Positions 6,801 through 12,777 of a stretch of DNA of 12,777 nt are shown one piece after another. This DNA is from Gaiellasilicea sp033857955. Its GTDB lineage: Bacteria; Actinomycetota; Thermoleophilia; Gaiellales; Gaiellaceae. How positions within the stretch are numbered: position 1 is the stretch's first letter; each line of letters starts with the position of its first letter. The translations under genes and the position numbers were made by a program. Location of the stretch: positions 1-12,777 of the forward strand of contig JAWVCW010000004.1 in NCBI GenBank assembly GCA_033857955.1, in the 5' to 3' direction. The notes beneath the pieces were generated by a model. That model saw only the letters and a list, made by a program, of their open reading frames with translations, was not told the DNA's origin and made no database searches.

Positions 6801-7232
6801 TCAGAGTTCGGAGAGCTTGCCGCTGAAGTTCGTGATCAGTGCGTCCAGTACGCCGACGACGACTCCCTCGCCCATCGACGCGGCCTTGCCGGTGATCTGT
6901 GCATTGGTATGGATCGTCCCGCCGCCCTCCTCGAGCTCGAAGACGACGGTGGCGTTCGCGTGTCCCTGACCGCCCGCCTCCTTGGACTTGACGCTCATCA
7001 CCACGCGATGCGCCTCGGCGTCCTGCTCGACGATCTCGACGGTGCCGGTGAACGTCATCGACATCGCTCCCATCTTGACCTTGATCTCGGCCTTGACAGA
7101 GTCCGGAGCGGTTGCCTCGAGGACGCTGCCGCCCTCGACGCACGGAACCACGCGCTCGAGATCGAGAATCGTTGCGTAGCTCTCGTCGAGCGGCTTCGCG
7201 GTGGAGAAGGGATGATCGAGCTCTACGGCCAT
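6801..7232 (-). CDS. coxG: CoxG-like SRPBCC protein (CO dehydrogenase subunit G family)
   Basis: The 143-residue protein matches the CoxG family of START/SRPBCC lipid-binding folds. CoxG has been implicated in attaching CO dehydrogenase to the membrane and, in mycobacteria, in supplying menaquinone to it. Family features are the N-terminal strand with DLERVVPCVEG (about 24-34), the central beta region (SVKAEIKVKMGAMSMTFTG) and the C-terminal helix region ITGKAASMGEGVVVGVLDALITNFSGKL. It ends right after the SRPBCC helix, without the C-terminal extension/membrane segment found in longer (about 200-residue) CoxG proteins. The ATG has no Shine-Dalgarno; TAGTGT at 7245-7250 lies 12 nt upstream, so the leader is very short. 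It is divergent from the XdhC/CoxI gene (40 bp) and followed by the zinc-ribbon gene. Confidence 0.85.
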   Translation of the reverse strand: MAVELDHPFSTAKPLDESYATILDLERVVPCVEGGSVLEATAPDSVKAEIKVKMGAMSMTFTGTVEIVEQDAEAHRVVMSVKSKEAGGQGHANATVVFELEEGGGTIHTNAQITGKAASMGEGVVVGVLDALITNFSGKLSEL

Positions 7233-7244
7233 TTTGCAGACGGG

Positions 7245-7250
7245 ACACTA
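7245..7250 (-). promoter_or_regulatory. Possible -10 element for coxG
   Basis: TAGTGT on the minus strand ends 12 nt before the coxG ATG. No -35 is recognisable at the usual spacing, so this is a weak call. Confidence 0.25.
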
Positions 7251-7260
7251 CCGCAGCATC

Positions 7261-7266
7261 TATTCT
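7261..7266 (+). promoter_or_regulatory. -10 element of a probable leaderless xdhC/coxI transcript
   Basis: TATTCT lies 6 nt before the GTG at 7273, with no Shine-Dalgarno at a usable distance. This agrees with leaderless initiation and helps select that start codon. Confidence 0.4.
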
Positions 7267-7272
7267 CAAAGA

Positions 7273-8157
7273 GTGAGTCGAGAGGAGGTGCTGATCCGTG
7301 CCGGCCGGTTGGCCGAGGAGGGCAAGCCCTATGTGCTCGCCACCGTCGTCCGTGTCGAGCGCCCCGCTTCGACGAGGCAGGGCGACCGTGCCCTGGTGAC
7401 CCCCGAGGGGCAGATCGACGGCTGGGTCGGCGGCGCGTGCTCGGAGCCGATCGTGATTCGCGAGGCCTTGCGCGCCCTGGCCGACGGCGAGCCGCGGCTC
7501 GTGCGGATCGGGCCGCCCGGCCGCGGCGCCGAGGCGCCCCCGGACGTCGTGGTTGCGGACAGCTCCTGCGCCTCGGAGGGGACGGTCGAGGTGCTCGTCG
7601 AGCCCCAGTTGCCACGGCCTCTGCTCATCATCCTCGGCGACAGCGGGGCCGCCATCACGCTTGGCGAGCTTGCGCGCACGATCGACTGGCGGGTCGCGAC
7701 CGAGCTGACCGGCGAGCCGGACGCAGTGGTCGTCGCGACGATGGGTCACGCCGACGAGGAGTCTCTGGAGGCTGCTCTCGCCGGTCCGGCCGGGTACATC
7801 GGGCTCGTGGCGAGCGCCCGCCGCGCTGCCGTCGTGCTCGGCGTCCTGCGAGAGCGCGGGCTCGGCGAAGAGGCGCTGGCGCGGGTGCACAGCCCTGCCG
7901 GGCTCGACCTCGGACCCGCGACCCAGCCGGAGATCGCCGTCGCGATCCTGGCGCAGCTCGTCGCCTGGCGGCACACGCGCACCGGGGGCGAGGCAGTCCT
8001 GCTCGAGGCGATCGATCCGGTCTGCGGCATGACCGTGGCCGTCGAGGCGTCCGGCGACGCCGTCGTTCACGAAGGCGTGAGCTACTACTTCTGCTGCGCC
8101 GGCTGTCGCAACCGCTTCGAGGCCGAGCCGTCGCGCTATCTGACGGCGAACCTGTAG
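7273..8157 (+). CDS. XdhC/CoxI-family maturation factor fused to a C-terminal YHS domain
   Basis: XdhC/CoxI proteins mature molybdopterin cofactors and insert them into enzymes of the xanthine/CO dehydrogenase family. The 294-residue protein has the N-terminal XdhC/CoxI domain (about 5-75, with GDRALVTPEGQIDGWVGGAC) and a Rossmann-like C-terminal domain (about 115-225). Its nucleotide loop reads LGDSGAAITLGELA rather than the GxGH form of canonical XdhC. It ends in a YHS domain (about 247-292) with DPVCGM at 248-253 and FCCAGCRNRF including C274, C275 and C278, typical of a metal-binding YHS module. GTG 7273 is preferred because of the -10 spacing; an earlier in-frame TTG (7234) and a GTG at 7288 are less likely. 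It is divergent from coxG and convergent with the glycosylase gene (7 nt). Confidence 0.87.
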   Translation: MSREEVLIRAGRLAEEGKPYVLATVVRVERPASTRQGDRALVTPEGQIDGWVGGACSEPIVIREALRALADGEPRLVRIGPPGRGAEAPPDVVVADSSCASEGTVEVLVEPQLPRPLLIILGDSGAAITLGELARTIDWRVATELTGEPDAVVVATMGHADEESLEAALAGPAGYIGLVASARRAAVVLGVLRERGLGEEALARVHSPAGLDLGPATQPEIAVAILAQLVAWRHTRTGGEAVLLEAIDPVCGMTVAVEASGDAVVHEGVSYYFCCAGCRNRFEAEPSRYLTANL

Positions 8158-8164
8158 AGCCCGT

Positions 8165-8992
8165 TCACTTCAGCAGGCGCGAGAGCCGGCGGTCCTTCAG
8201 CAGCCGCCCGCCGGTCTGGCAGCTCGGGCAGTAGAAGACCGTGTGCTCCTCGTAGTCGATCTGACGGAGCGGCTCGCCACAGCGCGGGCAGGGCTCGCCG
8301 AGGCGGCGGTGGACGAGGTAGACCTCCTTGTCGCCCTTGCCGGCCTCGCGCAACTCGAGCGCGCGCGTCAGGTCCTCGTCGATCGCGGCTGCGAGGCGCC
8401 CGATCTCCTCGTCGTCAAGCTTGCCCGACAGTGCGAACGGGGAGAGCTGCGCGCGGTTGAGGATCTCGTTTGCATGGGCGCGGCCGATTCCGGTGAGTGC
8501 GCGCTGGTCGCGTAGCAGGGAGTGGAGCCGCCGGTTGTCGCCGGCGAGCACGTCTCGCAGACGCTCGGTGCCGAGCCCGAGCGCTTCCGGCCCGAGGTGC
8601 TCCAGCTCGGCCTCGGTCTGGTCCGGCGTCTCGAGCCACGCCCCGGCGCGCTTCTTCGAGCCTGCCTCGGTCAGGACGAGCTCGCCGCCGTCCTCGAAGC
8701 GCAGCCGGAACGCGGGCTTCTTCGGGCCCTTCGCCCCCGGCGGGAGGTGGCGGATCCGACCGGCGCTCATCAGGTGGATCCGCAGCTGAAGCTCGCCGTC
8801 CTCCGTTGGAAAGAGGAGCCACTTGCCGCGTCGGCGCGCGCCCTCGAAGCGCTTTCCCTCGAGCGCCCGCAGCGGCGGGTCGAAGGACTTCAGCGTCGCG
8901 ATGTGAGCGGGACCGGCCTCCAGGACCGGAGACCGCGACACGAGCGGATCGAGCTCGCGCACCCACGCCTCGACCTCGGGTAGCTCGGGCAT
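8165..8992 (-). CDS. Fpg/MutM-like DNA glycosylase/AP lyase with zinc finger
   Basis: The 275-residue protein has the Fpg layout. MPELPEVE gives the catalytic N-terminal Pro after Met removal and the following Glu. The conserved Lys is K57 (RRRGKWLL). An H2TH region is centred on about residues 160-190 (LTGIGRAHANEIL), and the C-terminal zinc finger has C235, C238, C255 and C258. Such enzymes remove oxidised purines and cut the abasic site. The start was set at MPELPEV because the Pro must be residue 2; eight more in-frame codons upstream are discarded. Two usual DNA-phosphate contacts differ: the Asn of GxGN is R171, and the Arg before the FYC of the finger is H250. Substrate range may therefore differ from MutM. 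It lies 27 nt after the MFS gene, probably in the same transcript. Confidence 0.85.
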   Translation of the reverse strand: MPELPEVEAWVRELDPLVSRSPVLEAGPAHIATLKSFDPPLRALEGKRFEGARRRGKWLLFPTEDGELQLRIHLMSAGRIRHLPPGAKGPKKPAFRLRFEDGGELVLTEAGSKKRAGAWLETPDQTEAELEHLGPEALGLGTERLRDVLAGDNRRLHSLLRDQRALTGIGRAHANEILNRAQLSPFALSGKLDDEEIGRLAAAIDEDLTRALELREAGKGDKEVYLVHRRLGEPCPRCGEPLRQIDYEEHTVFYCPSCQTGGRLLKDRRLSRLLK

Positions 8993-9019
8993 GTCCCGAA
9001 CGGTACCGGGGTGCACGTG

Positions 9020-10348
9020 TCAGTCGGCGGCGGGCGGCAGGGCACCCGCCGCAGCCGGGAGCAGTCCGCCGGCGGCGCCGGCCTCGGACGGGAGCAGCTC
9101 AGCGACGGGCTCCGGCATCGCGCGCAGCGTGCGCACCGGCGAGAGCAGCACCGGCAGGACCGCGAGCGACATCCCGATCGCCCCGACCCAGATTGCGGTG
9201 CGCAGGCCGAACCACGTCGCGAGCGCTCCGCCGAGAAGCGCTCCGAGCGGCATCACGCCCCAGACGATGAACCTCATCACGGAGTTCATTCGCCCCTGGA
9301 TCCGCTCCGGCGTGATCGCCTGCCGGAAGCTGACCTGGGTGATGTTGTAGATCGGAATGCCCATGCTCGAGATCGCCTGCGCGGCGATCAGAAACGGGAT
9401 CGGGTTGGACTTCGGCGCGATCGCGAGCAGGAGGAGAGACGTTGAGCCAAGCGCCCCGATGACGATCGCCGGGCCGACCCCGAAACGGCGCGAGAGCCTG
9501 TTCGCGACCAGAGCGCCGAGGAGGTAGCCGACGTTCGAGACGGCGAAGACGAGCCCGATCACGCCCGGGCGCAGGCCGAGCTCGCGCACGGCGAAGACGA
9601 GGTAGACCGCGCCGATGATGTTCCCGAAGAAGTTGAAGGTCGCCGTCGAGGCCGCGATCCAGCGCAGGTAGCGGTTGCCGAGCACCCAGCGCAGGCCCTC
9701 CGCCACCTCGGCTTTCATCCCCGGCCCGGCCTGGCGCTCGGCGCGTGTGGGCGCTGTCTCGTCCTTGCGGATCCGGAAGAGGAAGATCGCCGAGGCGACG
9801 AAGCTGACCGCATCCACCAGCACGGCGACGGGTGCGGTCACCGCTTCGACGAGCACGCCGGCCAGCCCGGGACCGGCGAGCTGGGCTCCCGAGCGGCTCA
9901 CTTCGAGCTTCGAGTTTCCTTCGACGAGCTGCTTGCTCGAGACGAGCGAAGGCAGGTACGACTGGTAGGAGACGTCGAAGAAGACCGTCAGGACGCCGAC
10001 CGCGAAGCCGACGCCGTAGAGCTGCCAGATCGTGAGCACGTCCAGCCAGTACGTGATCGGAATCGACGCGAGCAGGAGCGCGCGCCCGACATCGGCGGTG
10101 ACGAGGATCGGCTTGCGGCGGAGCCGGTCGACCCAGACTCCGGCCGGCAGGCTGATCAGGATGAAGGGCGCGAACTCGATCACCCCGAGCAGCGCGACCT
10201 CGAAGGCGCTCGCTTTCAGGACGATGATCGCGACCAGCGGCAGCGCAAACTGCGACACCTGCGTGCCGAGCTGACTGACGGTCTCGGCGGCCCAGAGGTT
10301 CCGGAAGTCGCGGTGCCGCCAGAGGCCACCGGGGAGGAAGCGGCGCAT
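9020..10348 (-). CDS. MFS transporter (EntS/MFS_3-like exporter family)
   Basis: The 442-residue integral membrane protein has about 12 hydrophobic segments. After an N-terminal RHRDFRNLWAAETVSQLGTQVSQFALP typical (in part) of the MFS_3/enterobactin-exporter branch, the loop between helices 2 and 3 carries the MFS signature GVWVDRLRRKPIL (about residues 70-82). A Pro/Gly/Ala-rich tail follows the last helix. Drug or metabolite efflux by proton antiport is the usual role; the substrate cannot be read from sequence. Its ATG overlaps the regulator's stop codon by one base (TGATG), so translation is probably coupled and the ArsR-type protein likely controls it. Fourteen extra in-frame codons upstream lie inside the regulator and were dropped. 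Confidence 0.9.
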   Translation of the reverse strand: MRRFLPGGLWRHRDFRNLWAAETVSQLGTQVSQFALPLVAIIVLKASAFEVALLGVIEFAPFILISLPAGVWVDRLRRKPILVTADVGRALLLASIPITYWLDVLTIWQLYGVGFAVGVLTVFFDVSYQSYLPSLVSSKQLVEGNSKLEVSRSGAQLAGPGLAGVLVEAVTAPVAVLVDAVSFVASAIFLFRIRKDETAPTRAERQAGPGMKAEVAEGLRWVLGNRYLRWIAASTATFNFFGNIIGAVYLVFAVRELGLRPGVIGLVFAVSNVGYLLGALVANRLSRRFGVGPAIVIGALGSTSLLLLAIAPKSNPIPFLIAAQAISSMGIPIYNITQVSFRQAITPERIQGRMNSVMRFIVWGVMPLGALLGGALATWFGLRTAIWVGAIGMSLAVLPVLLSPVRTLRAMPEPVAELLPSEAGAAGGLLPAAAGALPPAAD

Positions 10349-10890
10349 CAGGCCCTGTCCGCCCGGTAGAGCGCCAGGGCGAGGCCCCACGGCTCGCCGT
10401 CGAGTGTCTCGACTGCGCGGGCGTCCTCGACGAGTCGGTCGAGGCGACGATTGAAGCGGCGGGCGCTGATCGGATCGAGGCGGAGCCGCAGGAGCGCATG
10501 CATCGCCACCTCGGTCGTCTGCGCGATCTCAGAGGCGGCGACGCGCAGAGTCGTCGCACCGACGCCGTGCACGAGCTCCACCTCGTCGTCACTCTTGAGC
10601 AGGAAGAGCCGGGCTACACGGCCGTAGTACTTCTCGGTCACCGCCCGGACCCGCCTGGTACGGACGACGTGGATGAGCTGTGCCTTCTCGAGCACTTTGA
10701 GGTGGTGGCCGACTGTTCCCTTCGGCATCTCGAGCAGGTCCGCAAGCTCGCTGGCCGAGGCAGCGCGGTCGCGGAGGAGCCCGATGATGCGGCCGCGGAT
10801 CTCGTCGCCGAGCGCCCGGAGCTGGTCGGGCCTCGAGACGATCAGGGTGTCGTCGGCGTCGTAGTCGTAGGGGTGCGCGGAATGGGCCAC
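10348..10890 (-). CDS. ArsR-type winged-helix transcriptional regulator
   Basis: The 180-residue DNA-binding protein has a winged helix at about residues 20-95. LRALGDEIRGRIIGLLRD is followed by the helix-turn-helix SASELADLLEMPKGTVGHHLKVLEKAQLI (about 45-73) and a basic wing (RTRRVRAVTEKYYG). A C-terminal helical part (about 100-180), longer than in minimal metal sensors, may bind a ligand or dimerise. No clustered cysteines suggest metal sensing. The start is taken as GTG 10890, which lies inside the left arm of the inverted repeat at 10881-10922. A TATGGT -10 ends 8 nt upstream, so the transcript would be nearly leaderless and easily autorepressed. It overlaps the MFS gene and is divergent from the asparaginase gene. 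Confidence 0.85.
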   Translation of the reverse strand: MAHSAHPYDYDADDTLIVSRPDQLRALGDEIRGRIIGLLRDRAASASELADLLEMPKGTVGHHLKVLEKAQLIHVVRTRRVRAVTEKYYGRVARLFLLKSDDEVELVHGVGATTLRVAASEIAQTTEVAMHALLRLRLDPISARRFNRRLDRLVEDARAVETLDGEPWGLALALYRADRA

Positions 10891-10922
10891 TATTCCCGAC
10901 CATACGAGAATAGTGGCCCATT
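10881..10922. promoter_or_regulatory. Perfect 15-bp inverted repeat, candidate operator of the ArsR-type regulator
   Basis: AATGGGCCACTATTC (10881-10895) and GAATAGTGGCCCATT (10908-10922) are exact inverted copies with a 12-nt spacer. Each arm is itself partly palindromic (AAT...ATT), so two dimers could bind about 27 bp apart. The left arm contains the regulator's start codon, the spacer contains its presumed -10 (TATGGT), and the right arm touches the -35 of the asparaginase promoter. Binding could therefore control both directions. Confidence 0.75.
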
Positions 10923-10948
10923 GTCCAACGACGCGACTTCCATAGAAT
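10921..10948 (+). promoter_or_regulatory. Promoter of the asparaginase gene (leaderless)
   Basis: TTGTCC (10921-10926) is followed after 16 nt by TAGAAT (10943-10948), 6 nt before the ATG at 10955. No Shine-Dalgarno is present, in keeping with transcription starting at the ATG. The -35 overlaps the end of the inverted repeat. Confidence 0.55.
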
Positions 10949-10954
10949 CGCGCG

Positions 10955-11842
10955 ATGGATTCGATCGAGGTGATCGTTCGGCGCGGCGACGTCGTCGAGG
11001 CGGTGCATCGTGTGCACGCGGTCGTCGTGCGCGACGGCGAGGTGATCGAGGAGGCGGGCGACCCCGGCCTTGTCACCTATCTGCGCTCGTCTGCGAAGCC
11101 GTTCCAGGCGCTTCCGCTCGTGCGTGCCCGCGACGATTTGGCGACAGAGGAGATCGCGATCGCTTCGGCGTCGCACCTGGCGTCGCCGGAGCAGCTCGCC
11201 GCCGTTCGCAGCCTGCTGGCGAAGGCGCCGGCCGACGAGGACGAGCTCGAATGCGGCCCTGAGCCGACTCCGCTCCGGCACAACTGCTCGGGCAAGCATG
11301 CGGGGATGCTCGCGCTCTGCCGGACAAAAGGCTGGGCGAGCGGAGGCTATCGACTGGCGACCCACCCGGTCCAGCACGGCTGCCTCGCCGAGGTTGCGGC
11401 TGCGGCGGATGCCGACCCGGACGAGATCCCGACCGCGATCGACGGCTGCGGCGTGCTCACCTTTGCGCTGCCGCTCGAGCGGATGGCGCTGATGTTCTCC
11501 CGCTTCGAGCAGGTCGAGGGAGGTGCGCAGGTGGCCGCTGCGATGCGCGCGCACCCGGATCTGATCCGCGGCCCGATGGCGGCCGACAGCCTGCTGATGC
11601 GCGAGCTCGACGGCTGGACAGCGAAGGGTGGGGCGGAGGGACTGCTGTGCGCAAGTGGCCCGGGCGGCCTCGGGGTTGTGCTCAAGGTCGAGGACGGGAA
11701 CATGCGCGCGATGCGCCCTGCGCTCGCCGAGATGCTCCGCCGGCTCGGCTACGAGACCGGCGAGCTGGGCATCGAGCCGGTCGTCAACTCGCTGCGCGAC
11801 GTCGTCGGCGAGGTTGTCACCGGGCAGTCGACGGCCGGTTGA
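10955..11842 (+). CDS. Metal-dependent L-asparaginase, Rhizobium etli (class 3 / thermolabile type II) family
   Basis: The 295-residue cytoplasmic enzyme should hydrolyse L-asparagine to aspartate and ammonia. It carries the serine-beta-lactamase-like signatures of the R. etli family: SxxK at S45-S-A-K48 (LRSSAKPFQALP), a second Ser in SASH (S73), and the zinc-site residues C111 and K114 (HNCSGKHAG) and C165 (DGCGVLTF). A conserved Lys is K224 (WTAKGGAEG). The length is slightly short for the family (R. etli enzyme about 370), mainly in loops and the N-terminus. The ATG is set by the TAGAAT-6 nt-ATG arrangement. It shares its control region with the divergent ArsR-type regulator, so asparagine breakdown and the exporter may be co-regulated. 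No terminator is visible before the rpoD promoter. Confidence 0.88.
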   Translation: MDSIEVIVRRGDVVEAVHRVHAVVVRDGEVIEEAGDPGLVTYLRSSAKPFQALPLVRARDDLATEEIAIASASHLASPEQLAAVRSLLAKAPADEDELECGPEPTPLRHNCSGKHAGMLALCRTKGWASGGYRLATHPVQHGCLAEVAAAADADPDEIPTAIDGCGVLTFALPLERMALMFSRFEQVEGGAQVAAAMRAHPDLIRGPMAADSLLMRELDGWTAKGGAEGLLCASGPGGLGVVLKVEDGNMRAMRPALAEMLRRLGYETGELGIEPVVNSLRDVVGEVVTGQSTAG

Positions 11843-11850
11843 AATTCGGT

Positions 11851-11880
11851 TTCCACGGAGGCCGGGATCCGTTGTAGTAT
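11851..11880 (+). promoter_or_regulatory. Probable rpoD promoter
   Basis: TTCCAC (11851-11856) is followed after 18 nt by TAGTAT (11875-11880). Transcription would start near 11887 and leave a leader of about 100 nt before the rpoD GTG. The -35 match is poor and the -10 match is good. Confidence 0.4.
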
Positions 11881-11888
11881 CCGGACCG

Positions 11889-11936
11889 ATGGCCGAGCCG
11901 GGCTCCTGCGATCCGGCTCTTCGTGCGTCTAGGTAG
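11889..11936 (+). CDS. Short upstream ORF (15 codons) in the rpoD leader
   Basis: ATG 11889 opens a 15-codon frame, MAEPGSCDPALRASR, ending at TAG 11934-11936. The ATG sits 8 nt after the -10, so it would be at or within a few bases of the mRNA 5' end and could be read without a leader. It lies in the same frame as rpoD but is closed by the stop 51 nt before the rpoD start. It may be a leader peptide that tunes rpoD expression or simply a chance ORF. Confidence 0.35.
   Translation: MAEPGSCDPALRASR
11895..11919 (+). other. Hairpin in the rpoD 5' leader
   Basis: GAGCCGG (11895-11901) and CCGGCTC (11913-11919) form a perfect 7-bp stem with an 11-nt loop. It lies wholly inside the short upstream ORF, so ribosomes translating that ORF would melt it. 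No U-run follows, so it is not an intrinsic terminator. Confidence 0.4.
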
Positions 11937-11987
11937 CTCGTAAGGCAGGTCCGGCCCCGTCCACCCGCGCGAGAAAGCCGAGGTCAC

Positions 11988-12777
11988 GTGCTTACCGTCG
12001 ATATCGCTCTCCCTGAGGTCGAGGAGCTCCACAAGCTCGTCCAGCACGGCCAGGAAAAAGGGTTCCTCACCTACGACGAGATCGTCGCCGGTCTCGAGGA
12101 GGTCGATCTGACCAAGGAGCAGATCGAGGACTTCTACACCTACCTGATCGACCACTCGATCGAGCTCGTCGAGGGCGAGCAGTACAAGTCGCCTCCCCAC
12201 GAGCAGCCGGCGCTGGCCGAGGACGAGAAGTCGGCCCCGAAGCTCGACCTGACCGTGGAGCCCTCGCTCGACTCGCTGCGCCTCTACCTGCGCGAGATCG
12301 GCAAGGTGCCGCTGCTGACGGCCGACCAGGAGATCTACCTCGCGAAGCGGATCGAGCGCGGCGACATGGGCGCGAAGACGCAGATGACCGAGGCGAACCT
12401 GCGCCTCGTCGTCTCGATCGCGAAGGGCTACCTCGGCCGCGGCCTCAGCTTCCTCGATCTGATCCAGGAGGGCTCGCTGGGCCTCATCCGCGCCGTCGAG
12501 AAGTTCGACTACCGCAAGGGCTACAAGTTCTCGACCTATGCGACGTGGTGGATCCGCCAGGCGATCACCCGGGCGATCGCGGACCAGGCCCGGACGATCC
12601 GGATCCCGGTCCACATGGTGGAGACGATCAACCGCCTGATCCGGGTCTCGCGCCAGCTCCTCCAGGAGCTCGGCCGCGAACCGACGGTCGAGGAGATCGC
12701 CGAGGCGATGTCGAAGGGCCAGGAGGTCCAGGTCACGCCCGAGAAGGTCCGCGAGATCATCAAGGTCTCGCAGGAGC
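11988..12777 (+). CDS. rpoD: Primary sigma factor RpoD/SigA, N-terminal part; runs off right edge
   Basis: This is the housekeeping sigma-70 factor that directs RNA polymerase to promoters. The 263 residues present include a region 1.1-like helical domain (about 8-62) and a short acidic linker without the long Lys/Ala/Glu extension of Streptomyces or Mycobacterium. Region 1.2 is at about 95-126 (DSLRLYLREIGKVPLLTADQE). Region 2 is at about 133-209, with NLRLVVSIAKGY, the core-binding FLDLIQEGSLGLIRAVEKFDY and the -10 recognition helix YKFSTYATWWIRQAITRAI. The start of region 3 is at about 214-263. Region 4 and the rest of region 3 are beyond the edge. GTG 11988 is the first start codon after an in-frame stop at 11934-11936, and GAGG lies 4 nt upstream. 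Confidence 0.95.
   Translation, partial: MLTVDIALPEVEELHKLVQHGQEKGFLTYDEIVAGLEEVDLTKEQIEDFYTYLIDHSIELVEGEQYKSPPHEQPALAEDEKSAPKLDLTVEPSLDSLRLYLREIGKVPLLTADQEIYLAKRIERGDMGAKTQMTEANLRLVVSIAKGYLGRGLSFLDLIQEGSLGLIRAVEKFDYRKGYKFSTYATWWIRQAITRAIADQARTIRIPVHMVETINRLIRVSRQLLQELGREPTVEEIAEAMSKGQEVQVTPEKVREIIKVSQE

Noticed and set aside
6784..8070. Minus-strand frame extending far upstream of the zinc-ribbon gene
   Set aside because: It runs antisense to the XdhC gene and out of frame through coxG. Only the final 84 codons were kept.
8158..8164. Terminator between the convergent XdhC and glycosylase genes
   Set aside because: Only 7 nt separate the stop codons and no stem with a T-run is visible.
11822..11874. 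Possible intrinsic terminator after the asparaginase gene
   Set aside because: Short GGCC-type complementary words exist, but the loop is long and there is no U-run.
11817..12614. Minus-strand frame of 265 codons opposite rpoD
   Set aside because: It is antisense to an unmistakable sigma factor and is Leu/Asp/Val-rich mirror sequence.

Overview
The window is a dense, high-GC piece of bacterial chromosome, probably from a deep-branching actinobacterium. Thermoleophilia (Gaiella/Solirubrobacter-like) fits best. The reasons are the strong G/C bias at third codon positions, several genes that look leaderless (TANNNT about 6 nt before the start codon), a primary sigma factor with a short N-terminal region, and an aerobic CO-oxidation locus of the actinobacterial kind. 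This placement is inference; no 16S or other marker is present.

Region 1 (1-5883, all minus strand) reads as one nine-gene operon. It starts from a promoter near 5880 and ends with coxM-coxS-coxL, the FAD, 2x[2Fe-2S] and molybdopterin subunits of a form I (aerobic) carbon monoxide dehydrogenase; coxL runs off the left edge just before its active-site loop. Ahead of coxM lie six genes I cannot assign to known families. The first encodes a 525-residue, four-helix membrane protein made of two near-identical halves. The next four encode 86-97-residue proteins, each with one N-terminal membrane helix and a helical tail, and the last encodes a 205-residue protein of the same type. Most are joined by ATGA overlaps or very short gaps, and none has a cysteine. 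This is the most unusual part of the window: a membrane module apparently co-transcribed with CO dehydrogenase.

Region 2 (5884-8157) continues the CO theme. It holds a plus-strand protein of unknown function (206 residues), a convergent two-gene minus-strand unit (a four-cysteine zinc-ribbon-like protein and CoxG, the SRPBCC CO-dehydrogenase accessory protein), and a divergent plus-strand XdhC/CoxI-family maturation factor with a C-terminal YHS domain. CoxG and XdhC/CoxI proteins serve membrane attachment/quinone delivery and cofactor maturation of this enzyme class, so the CO-oxidation locus probably spans about 1-8157.

Region 3 (8165-11842) holds a minus-strand unit: an ArsR-type winged-helix regulator, an MFS exporter (1-nt overlap) and an Fpg/MutM-like DNA glycosylase. 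A metal-dependent (Rhizobium etli type) asparaginase is transcribed divergently from the regulator. The 64-bp gap between regulator and asparaginase carries a perfect 15-bp inverted repeat that overlaps both start regions, a strong candidate operator.

Region 4 (11843-12777) is the 5' end of the primary sigma factor gene rpoD/sigA. It is preceded by a leader of about 100 nt holding a 15-codon upstream ORF and a hairpin. The sigma gene runs off the right edge. No tRNA, rRNA, CRISPR array, insertion sequence or gene-free stretch over 300 bases was seen.
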